Assembly: GCA_024636405.1 (NCBI GenBank) | Contig: JAGXHC010000102.1 | Coordinates: 1-5,733, forward strand | DNA: 5,733 nt | Direction of reading: 5' to 3' | DNA from: Sulfitobacter sp. | GTDB lineage: Bacteria; Pseudomonadota; Alphaproteobacteria; Rhodobacterales; Rhodobacteraceae | Part shown: piece by piece, positions 1-4,829 of the stretch | Numbering within the stretch: the first letter of the stretch is position 1 | How the letters are laid out: each line of letters opens with the position of its first letter | Notes under the pieces: generated by a model | The model's database searches: none | What the model was told of the DNA's origin: nothing | Seen by the model: the letters and a program-made list of their open reading frames with translations, nothing else | Made by a program: the position numbers and the translations under genes

Positions 1-359
1 CTTTTCAGGTGACAGGTGCGACGGTGGTCGAGGCGTTGGAAAATGGTGCCAGCGAAATCGAGGAAGGCGCGGGCCGCTTCGCGCAGGTTGCGGGGATCAG
101 CTATACGATTGACAGCAAGGCGGAGGTCGGCAACCGGATCAGCGACGTGATGGTCGGCGGTGCGCCGATCGAGGCGGACAAAGTCTATGGCGTCGTTTCG
201 AACAACTATGTGCGCAACGGCGGAGATGGCTACAAGATGTTCATCTCGGCAGACAATGCCTATGATTTCGGTCCCGATCTGGCCGACGTCACGGCGGAGG
301 TTCTGGCCAAGAGTGGTGCCTATACGCCATATACGGACGGCCGCATCACCGTAAAGTAA
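1..359 (+). CDS. 5'-nucleotidase/UshA-family protein, C-terminal part (5' end outside window)
   Basis: This is the C-terminal part of a larger protein; the reading frame is already open at the window edge (first full codon at base 3) and ends with TAA at 357-359. The residues fit the 5'-nucleotidase C-terminal domain, which binds the nucleoside part of the substrate. It opens with a TGATVVEALE segment, like the family's TGxxLxxALE helix. GRFAQVAGISYTID follows, and then NNYVRNGGDGY, whose GGDGY/F element supplies an aromatic residue that stacks on the base in characterised UshA-type enzymes. The metal-binding phosphoesterase domain would lie upstream and is not visible. Such enzymes are usually exported and hydrolyse nucleotides or related phosphoesters such as 2',3'-cyclic nucleotides; which substrate applies cannot be told from this end. 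The GTG at base 9 is an internal valine codon, not a start. A strong hairpin begins 17 bases after the stop. The family call is firm; the exact activity is not. Confidence 0.88.
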   Translation, partial: FQVTGATVVEALENGASEIEEGAGRFAQVAGISYTIDSKAEVGNRISDVMVGGAPIEADKVYGVVSNNYVRNGGDGYKMFISADNAYDFGPDLADVTAEVLAKSGAYTPYTDGRITVK

Positions 360-376
360 GCTGCATTGCAGAACCG

Positions 377-399
377 GCAAAGGGCGCGCCTCGGTGCCA
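377..399 (+). repeat. 23-nt direct repeat, copy 1 (upstream of sulfotransferase)
   Basis: This 23-base stretch begins GCAAAGGGCGCGCCT and ends GGTGCCA. It matches bases 1616-1638 at 22 of 23 positions; the only difference is C392 here against T1631 there. A looser match extends upstream: CTGCAT lies 10 bases before this copy (361-366) and 8 bases before the other (1602-1607). The repeat is also the left part of the hairpin at 377-408. Confidence 0.8.
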
Positions 400-408
400 G
401 CCCTTTGC
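377..408 (+). terminator. Hairpin terminator after the nucleotidase gene
   Basis: A perfect 9-bp stem, GCAAAGGGC (377-385) with GCCCTTTGC (400-408), encloses a 14-base loop. Part of that loop can pair further (GCGCC 386-390 with GGTGC 393-397, one G-T pair). It starts 17 bases after the nucleotidase stop codon. No U-run follows (the next bases are ATATCATGG), so it may act as a weak or factor-assisted terminator or a 3'-end stabilising hairpin. Its left part is repeated at 1616-1638. Confidence 0.6.
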
Positions 409-563
409 ATATCATGGTGCAAATCGGTGGAAGATGAGCAACCGGCTCAGCAAGCGTATGCGCCCGGCAGCGAGATGCTCCCGAAAATTTCTTCGGGACC
501 CTTGGCACCGGGTTTCAAGCGGCCGCTGTGCGGGGCAAAGATGCTCTTGGAGATGACAGTTAT
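409..563. other. Intergenic stretch without a supported gene, with one small hairpin
   Basis: The nucleotidase and sulfotransferase genes are 313 bases apart. Between the first hairpin and the possible promoter I see no gene that can be defended. There is a short perfect inverted repeat, CCCGAA (480-485) with TTCGGG (492-497) around a 6-base loop, with no T-run after it. Short open frames exist on both strands (for example 447-578 on the minus strand), but none has a good ribosome binding site or a recognisable product. No tRNA fold, integrase or transposon end was seen. Base composition changes from GC-rich to AT-richer near 560. Confidence 0.5.
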
Positions 564-592
564 TTGGAACTGCCGCACCTATCAAATATCTT
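564..592 (+). promoter_or_regulatory. Possible sigma-70-type promoter for the sulfotransferase gene
   Basis: TTGGAA (564-569) and TATCTT (587-592) are separated by exactly 17 bases and each matches the bacterial -35/-10 consensus at 4 of 6 positions. Transcription would start near 599, leaving a leader of about 74 bases before the ATG at 673. The stretch is AT-rich compared with the region before it. This is a pattern match only. Confidence 0.35.
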
Positions 593-672
593 AACAATCA
601 CTATTGTTTGGACGCCTGAAGCAAGAATTGCGTAGATCGTTTCGACATCATTACCATCAAGGGATTTGATAG

Positions 673-1557
673 ATGACGAACCCGTTGCCACAGCGCATGA
701 AAAAATACGACTCTGATACCAGCTTTTCCAAAGTGTGGGAGCGATTTGAGCAACGTCCCGGTGACGTATTTGTCTGCACGCCACCAAAAAGCGGAACGAC
801 ATGGATGCAGACAATTTGCGGCATGTTGATCTTTGGTGACCCCGCCGTGAACCCCGGAATAGGCACGACTTCTCGCTGGCTGGACAGCAAGTTCAATGAC
901 GAAGACGAAGTTTTGGGATTTCTTGAGGCCCAGACACAGCGCAGATATATCAAAACGCACACACCGCTCGATGGCATCACATACGATGAAAGCTGCATAT
1001 ATTTGGCCGTTTACCGACACCCGATTGATGTGTTTTTCTCTGGGCAAAACCACATTAAGAACATGAAAAGTAACAGTTTCGGTCACCAAATTTCCGATGA
1101 CGTTAACAAGGATTTCCAGACGTGGGTCAGTCAATCTACTTCATTGAATCAAGACATAGGCGACACGTTGGAAAGTTTGGTGGTCCATTATCTAAGCTTT
1201 GCAAAATGGCAGTCGCTTCCCAACATTCACATCTTTCACTATGCCGATATGACACATGACCTTAGGCACACCGTTTCGGTTGTGTCTGACATGTTGGACT
1301 GTGGCTTTGGGGATGAATTAATTGACGCCATTACATCCGCAGCGACGTTTTCCAAAATGAAAAAGAATGCCGCCAAATATGCGCCTTCCGCTGATCGAGA
1401 CATTTGGAAGGATAACGCTCAGTTTTTCGAGAGCGGGACCAGCAACAAGTGGGAAGGTGTTTTGAATGAGACAAGCCTATTGATGTACAAGAATCGGATG
1501 AGCGAACTTCTCACAGCTAATGAGCAGACATGGTTCGAATTTGGCGTAAGAGGTTAA
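673..1557 (+). CDS. PAPS-dependent sulfotransferase (Sulfotransfer_1-like)
   Basis: This 294-residue protein has the full length of a cytosolic-type sulfotransferase, which moves a sulfuryl group from PAPS to a hydroxyl or amine acceptor. The 5'-phosphosulfate loop PPKSGTTW lies at residues 37-44. KTHTPLD (94-100) carries the probable catalytic His96. YRHPIDVFFS (114-123) supplies Arg115 and Ser123, the usual 3'-phosphate contacts. IHIFHYADM and FSKMKKNAAKYAP match later family blocks, and SGTSNKWEGVL (254-264) stands where the family has its RKGxxGxW motif, but with Glu253 in place of the usual basic residue. There is no signal peptide or membrane segment. The start is supported by AAGGGA at 659-664, 8 bases before the ATG, and by an in-frame TAG directly upstream. 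Sampled lines give about 45% GC against 63-68% in other genes here, pointing to horizontal acquisition. It appears monocistronic. Acceptor unknown; the overall style recalls small-molecule or glycolipid sulfotransferases. Confidence 0.93.
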   Translation: MTNPLPQRMKKYDSDTSFSKVWERFEQRPGDVFVCTPPKSGTTWMQTICGMLIFGDPAVNPGIGTTSRWLDSKFNDEDEVLGFLEAQTQRRYIKTHTPLDGITYDESCIYLAVYRHPIDVFFSGQNHIKNMKSNSFGHQISDDVNKDFQTWVSQSTSLNQDIGDTLESLVVHYLSFAKWQSLPNIHIFHYADMTHDLRHTVSVVSDMLDCGFGDELIDAITSAATFSKMKKNAAKYAPSADRDIWKDNAQFFESGTSNKWEGVLNETSLLMYKNRMSELLTANEQTWFEFGVRG

Positions 1558-1615
1558 GTCACTATGGACTCCTTTCGGTCATTGGCACCCTTGGCGTCAA
1601 ACTGCATCACGAAAT

Positions 1616-1638
1616 GCAAAGGGCGCGCCTTGGTGCCA
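1616..1638 (+). repeat. 23-nt direct repeat, copy 2 (downstream of sulfotransferase)
   Basis: This is the second copy of the 377-399 sequence, identical at 22 of 23 positions. It starts 59 bases after the sulfotransferase stop codon. The two copies are 1,239 bases apart start to start and enclose the whole low-GC gene with its probable promoter. This copy is followed by CCTTTTTT instead of the GCCCTTTGC arm seen after copy 1. Confidence 0.8.
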
Positions 1639-1646
1639 CCTTTTTT
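1618..1646 (+). terminator. Rho-independent terminator at the convergent junction
   Basis: AAAGG (1618-1622) pairs with CCTTT (1639-1643) and, inside it, GCGCC (1625-1629) with GGTGC (1632-1636) including one G-T pair. A run of six T follows on the + strand (1641-1646), the classic arrangement for ending the sulfotransferase transcript. On the minus strand the same hairpin comes directly after the transporter's TAA (1645-1647), so it probably terminates both convergent genes, though without a good U-run in that direction. The T-run overlaps the transporter stop codon. Confidence 0.65.
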
Positions 1647-2883
1647 ATGGCGCAGCTTCTTCCTGCGCCAGGACAGCGGTTTGGGGGGTGGATATGCGTG
1701 CGCCTGTTGAGGCCTGGAAATCGCCCTTGTCCGCTTCTTTCACTGGGTCACGCCGGGCGATGCGCCAAAGCGTGTAGCCAATGATCAAGACATGGCTGCC
1801 TGCGGTTACGGTATAAAGTGCAAGCGGCCCTACCGCGCCCATGAGCGCACCGGCGGTCACCGGCCCCACGATCCCACCGATGCCGTAAGTCAGCAGCAGA
1901 CCGCCCGAAATCTGGATGGAAGTGCCCGGCGCTGCATGGTCACTGGCGTGGGCCACGATGACCGGATAAAGCGCAAAGATCGAACCGCCGAGAATGGCGG
2001 CGAGCAGCAGGTTCATCCCCTGCGTCTCTGGAGCCAGGACCAGAAACCCAATGTCGGCGGCCAGCGCCAGCACCGCGATACCGACCAGGACGCGGCGGCG
2101 GTCCATCTTGTCTGAAAGAATGCCGACAGGGATCTGTGCCACTGCACCTGCCAGGATCGGTATAGACGAGAATAGCGCGATGGTCGTCAATGTCAGGCCA
2201 AGCCGTTCGCCGTAAACCGCGGCCAACGCTCCGAATGAAGAGTTGGACACCCCAACCCAGAAGACCGCAAATACCGCCACCGGAGAGTTCCGCCAAAGCG
2301 CCTTGAGGTCGAGACGCACGGAGACGAGCGGAGCGGGCGTCGAGGACGAACTGAGGGCAGTTGGCACCAGCGCCAGCGCATAGAACATGGCACCAAGGGC
2401 AAACAGGACAAAGCCGTTCGGATCGCCCAGCGTCAGCATCATCTGGCCCGCGGTCGAAGCACCAAGGTTGACCATCGTATAGATGCCAAAGACGCGCCCC
2501 CGATTGGACGCACTGCTTTGATCGCTCAGCCAGCTTTCGACGATCATTGCCGCCCCGGCAAAACAGAACCCGCAAAGGCCACGCAGGATTATCCATGCGA
2601 CCGCGTCGACCATGATCGCGCTGCCCAGCAACGAGACGGACGCAAGTGCGGCCATTGCCCCGAAAGAGCGGATGTGGCCGACACTGGCCACCAGTCGCGG
2701 TGCCATGATGCAACCCGACACGTATCCGATCGACCATCCCGTGCCCAACAGGCCCAGGGACAACGCTGAAAACCCCTCGGCACTGCCGCGCACCGGCAGG
2801 ACAAGCCCGTTGATGCCTCCGGCAAAAAGCAAAAACGCGGAACCGAGAAGAAGGGCCGCTATTGGGGCAAGTTGTCTGAGCAT
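1645..2883 (-). CDS. Major facilitator superfamily transporter, YcaD-like
   Basis: A 412-residue, strongly hydrophobic inner-membrane protein with about twelve helix-length hydrophobic stretches in two halves, as expected for an MFS carrier. Segments resembling the YcaD branch are MIVESWL (113-119) followed by RGRVFGIYT (128-136), and FALYPVIVAHASDH (303-316) followed by a glycine-rich late helix. GILSDKMDRRR (254-264) is the conserved cytoplasmic loop of the second half; the matching loop of the first half (about 61-75) is degenerate. The open frame runs on upstream to 3186, but I chose the ATG at 2883. AAGAGG (2890-2895) sits 6 bases before it, the hydrophobic first helix begins right there, and a longer version would cover the divergent SRAP gene with low-quality residues. 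The polar C-terminal tail of about 35 residues is cytoplasmic. It converges on the sulfotransferase and diverges from SRAP. Substrate unknown. Confidence 0.9.
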   Translation of the reverse strand: MLRQLAPIAALLLGSAFLLFAGGINGLVLPVRGSAEGFSALSLGLLGTGWSIGYVSGCIMAPRLVASVGHIRSFGAMAALASVSLLGSAIMVDAVAWIILRGLCGFCFAGAAMIVESWLSDQSSASNRGRVFGIYTMVNLGASTAGQMMLTLGDPNGFVLFALGAMFYALALVPTALSSSSTPAPLVSVRLDLKALWRNSPVAVFAVFWVGVSNSSFGALAAVYGERLGLTLTTIALFSSIPILAGAVAQIPVGILSDKMDRRRVLVGIAVLALAADIGFLVLAPETQGMNLLLAAILGGSIFALYPVIVAHASDHAAPGTSIQISGGLLLTYGIGGIVGPVTAGALMGAVGPLALYTVTAGSHVLIIGYTLWRIARRDPVKEADKGDFQASTGARISTPQTAVLAQEEAAP

Positions 2884-2962
2884 TCGCGACCTCTTGTGAT
2901 TGCGGTCCAATGCTGCCAGCCTGCGGTGCGGTTTACAAACGGATAGATGAAAGGAGCGAGGA
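2884..2962. promoter_or_regulatory. Divergent promoter region between transporter and SRAP genes
   Basis: Only 79 bases separate the two start codons, so both promoters must lie here or in the neighbouring coding ends. Each gene has a clear ribosome binding site: AAGAGG on the minus strand (2890-2895) and AAGGAG on the plus strand (2951-2956). I could not pick a convincing -35/-10 pair for either. I looked for the alphaproteobacterial LexA box form GTTC-N7-GTTC (or its complement) and found none, so SOS control of the SRAP gene is not supported from this spacer. Confidence 0.5.
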
Positions 2963-3628
2963 ATGTGTGGGCGCATGGCGTTGACCCTGCCGATGGACGC
3001 CATGGCGCAGATGTTCGCGGCCACGCCGGGTAATGACCTGCCTGACGTGCCCGAATACAATGTCTGTCCGACGACGCAAGTGCCGGTTGTGTTCACACCG
3101 GACGGCACGCGGCGGCTTGGTGCGATGCGGTGGGGTCTGATACCGCAATGGTACAAAAAGCCGAACGACGGGCCGCTGCTGATCAATGCGCGCGCGGAAA
3201 CGGTGCTTGAGATACCGGCCTTCCGCAGGGCGATACGCGAAAGGCGCGCGCTTGTCGTGGCTTCGGGATTCTATGAATGGACCAAAGACGCGGAAGGTGG
3301 GCGCGATCCGTGGTACATCACGCGCGAAGACGGCGCGCCGCTGGCTTTTGCAGCGGTATGGCAGGACTGGCGGATGCCTGACGGCGCGCAGGAAATGCGG
3401 ACGGTCGCGGTGCTGACGACCTCAGCAAATGAGCCGATGTCTGCTATCCATCACCGGATGCCTGTGATCATTGAACAGAACGATTGGCCCTTGTGGCTGG
3501 GAGAGGCTGGCGTCGGTGCTGCAGCGCTGATGCGCGCGGCGGAAAACGACGTCCTGAAATGGCACCGCGTGGGCCGTGCCGTAAACTCCAACCGGTCAAG
3601 CGGTCCGGAACTGATCGAGCCGCTTTAG
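2963..3628 (+). CDS. SRAP-family abasic-site-binding protein (YedK/HMCES-like)
   Basis: This 221-residue protein belongs to the SOS response-associated peptidase family, known from YedK and HMCES to crosslink covalently to abasic sites in single-stranded DNA and shield them during replication. All key residues are visible. MCGR at the N-terminus gives Cys2, which becomes the catalytic N-terminal residue once Met is removed. Asn75 lies in LINARAET (73-80), Glu105 in GFYEW (102-106), and His163 in AIHHRMPVII (161-170), corresponding to the family's IHDRMP. MRWGLIPQW (55-63) is a further family signature. Length is normal for the family. The start is fixed by the need for Cys at position 2 and by AAGGAG (2951-2956), 6 bases before the ATG. 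It is transcribed alone, away from the transporter, and is closed by a hairpin just after the stop. The old 'peptidase' name reflects self-removal of Met; DNA-protein crosslinking is the established role. Confidence 0.95.
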   Translation: MCGRMALTLPMDAMAQMFAATPGNDLPDVPEYNVCPTTQVPVVFTPDGTRRLGAMRWGLIPQWYKKPNDGPLLINARAETVLEIPAFRRAIRERRALVVASGFYEWTKDAEGGRDPWYITREDGAPLAFAAVWQDWRMPDGAQEMRTVAVLTTSANEPMSAIHHRMPVIIEQNDWPLWLGEAGVGAAALMRAAENDVLKWHRVGRAVNSNRSSGPELIEPL

Positions 3629-3634
3629 GTATGC

Positions 3635-3664
3635 AAGGGGCCGCAAAACCGGCGGCACCCTTTC
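3635..3664 (+). terminator. Hairpin terminator after the SRAP gene
   Basis: AAGGG (3635-3639) pairs with CCCTT (3658-3662) and GCCGC (3640-3644) with GCGGC (3652-3656), with one bulged A (3657) and a 7-base loop. TTTCT follows at the 3' side, giving a short U-tract that overlaps the stem. It begins 6 bases after the TAG stop at 3626-3628, as expected for an intrinsic terminator. Confidence 0.65.
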
Positions 3665-3791
3665 TCCATACCTTGCCCGATGGATTAGTTGTTCGGGGGC
3701 GGGTTGAAGTCGAGACTGCCTTCCGTATAGACGGCGTCGGCCGCCAGACCCGCCTAACGTGGACTACATTGGCGCTTTGATCAGGGTCTGG
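3665..3791. other. Short spacer between convergent SRAP and LysR genes
   Basis: No complete gene is seen in these 127 bases. On the minus strand, bases 3685-3753 hold 22 codons between two stops that read like the end of a protein (ending SLDFNPPPNN) with strongly GC-rich third positions, but no start codon is available. No T-run terminator for the LysR gene was found; TGATCA (3778-3783) is a short palindrome only. Confidence 0.4.
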
Positions 3792-4727
3792 TCAGCCATG
3801 CCGCTCGCGATCGGGCCGGTTGTCCAGGCCGCCAACTGCAAGGGATTTCGTCTGACCGGCAAGCCAATCGCAGAATGCGGCGAGCGCTGGCGGGGTCGGG
3901 CGATCTTCGGGCCAGACCAGATAATAGCTGCCTATGCTTTGCGTCGTTTGTGTGGAGGCGAGCGCCAGTTGTCCTTCGCGAAGGTAAGGTTCAGCGACGA
4001 ATGTCGGCAGAAGCGCGATGCCGAGGCCGTGGATCGCCGCCTGCGCCATGGTGGCGAATTGATCGAACATCATGCCGCCGGGTGCTTCCTCTTTTATCTC
4101 CAGTTCAGCCAGCCAGCGCGACCATCCGCGCGGACGGGTTTCCAGGTGCAGCAGCGGATTCCCGAGCATTTGCGCAGGGTCGTCGAACGGCGCACCGTCC
4201 AGATCCGGCGCGCAAACCGGCACGACAGTTTCGGGCATCAAGGGCAGGAAATGCACGCCCGGCCAGTCTTCGTGCCCGAAATGGATTGCGGCATCGAAAC
4301 GGCTGGCGGCAAAGCTGAAAGGATGCAGTCGCGTGGAAAGGTTTACGGTTATCTCCGGGTGGGCCGCCGCGAAGGTGCCAAGGCGGGGGGCAAGCCAGTG
4401 CATCCCGAAAGCAGGTAGGATAGCCAGTGTCAAGGTGCCGGTACGCCGTTTGGTGCGCGCGGTGATTGACGCCTGCACCAACCGGGCGAGGATATCGCGC
4501 ACCTCGCGCACATAATCCGATCCGGTTTCCGTCAGCACGAGGTTGCGCCCCTGTCGCGCCATCAGCGTGACGCCCAGCTGTTCTTCCAGCGCCTTGATCT
4601 GGCGACTGACTGCGCTTTGCGTCAGCGACAGCTCCGTTGCGGCACGCGTCGCGCTGCCCAGCCGGGCGGCGGCTTCGAAAGCGAGCAGGGCGCTGACAGA
4701 AGGCAGGTAGCGGCGCGGGGCGATCAT
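3792..4727 (-). CDS. LysR-type transcriptional regulator, GcvA-like; likely regulator of the adjacent glutaryl-CoA dehydrogenase
   Basis: A 311-residue LysR-type regulator of normal length. The N-terminal winged helix-turn-helix occupies about residues 8-67, with the recognition region around LTQSAVSRQIKALEEQLG (35-52) and the wing following. A linker helix comes next (about 68-95), then the two-lobed effector-binding domain, starting with TLTLAILPAFGMHWLAPRL (98-116), a form typical of the GcvA-like subgroup. GLGIALLP (234-241) is the usual late effector-domain motif. The start is the ATG at 4725-4727; an in-frame TAG lies directly upstream, so no longer version is possible. The ribosome binding site is weak (GAGAA about 12 bases upstream). 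The gene is divergent from gcdH across 102 bases, the classic LysR arrangement, and LysR proteins are known regulators of glutaryl-CoA dehydrogenase genes in some proteobacteria. Control of gcdH and of itself is inferred from position; the effector is unknown. Confidence 0.93.
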   Translation of the reverse strand: MIAPRRYLPSVSALLAFEAAARLGSATRAATELSLTQSAVSRQIKALEEQLGVTLMARQGRNLVLTETGSDYVREVRDILARLVQASITARTKRRTGTLTLAILPAFGMHWLAPRLGTFAAAHPEITVNLSTRLHPFSFAASRFDAAIHFGHEDWPGVHFLPLMPETVVPVCAPDLDGAPFDDPAQMLGNPLLHLETRPRGWSRWLAELEIKEEAPGGMMFDQFATMAQAAIHGLGIALLPTFVAEPYLREGQLALASTQTTQSIGSYYLVWPEDRPTPPALAAFCDWLAGQTKSLAVGGLDNRPDRERHG

Positions 4728-4829
4728 CTATGCGTTTTTCTCATGAGTTGAGGATAAAGCAGCGATAGAGGTTTGTCGTGTTTTCTGCAATACTGCGCGC
4801 AAGCGACCCGTCAATCGAAAGGAATTTAC
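4728..4829. promoter_or_regulatory. Divergent LysR-gcdH control region with candidate promoters and operator
   Basis: For the LysR gene, read on the minus strand, TTGCAG (4790-4785) and TATCGC (4767-4762) are 17 bases apart and would place the start of transcription about 28 bases before the ATG. For gcdH, TGC-AATACT (4786-4794) resembles an extended -10 with no good -35, which suits an activator-dependent promoter. The two signals overlap around 4785-4790, so binding there could affect both genes. Candidate regulator sites are the palindrome CTCATGAG (4740-4747), roughly 57 bases before the presumed gcdH start, and GCA-ATAC-TGC (4787-4796). All of these are pattern matches. Confidence 0.4.

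Noticed and set aside
421..540. Possible tRNA or attachment-site fragment
   Set aside because: The GGTTTCAAG near 511 briefly resembles a T-loop, but no acceptor stem, anticodon arm or CCA-adjacent pairing could be built.
394..594. 66-residue plus-strand open frame between the nucleotidase and the sulfotransferase
   Set aside because: It starts inside the terminator hairpin, has no ribosome binding site and resembles nothing I know.
601..1134. 177-residue minus-strand open frame opposite the sulfotransferase
   Set aside because: The plus strand carries all sulfotransferase motifs; the opposite frame has no recognisable domain and spans the sulfotransferase start region.
1940..2737. 265-residue minus-strand open frame in another frame of the transporter gene
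   Set aside because: Composition is Arg/Gly/Cys-rich and it lies wholly inside the transporter, which has the proper hydrophobic pattern in its own frame.
2884..3186. Longer N-terminal version of the transporter, adding 101 residues from 3186
   Set aside because: The extra residues are Arg/Pro/Ser-rich, overlap the well-supported SRAP gene on the other strand, and the ATG at 2883 has a good ribosome binding site directly before the first membrane helix.
3759..4418. 219-residue plus-strand open frame inside the LysR gene
   Set aside because: It is the antisense shadow of a clear LysR gene; its residues are Arg/Gly/Ala-rich with no family features and no ribosome binding site.
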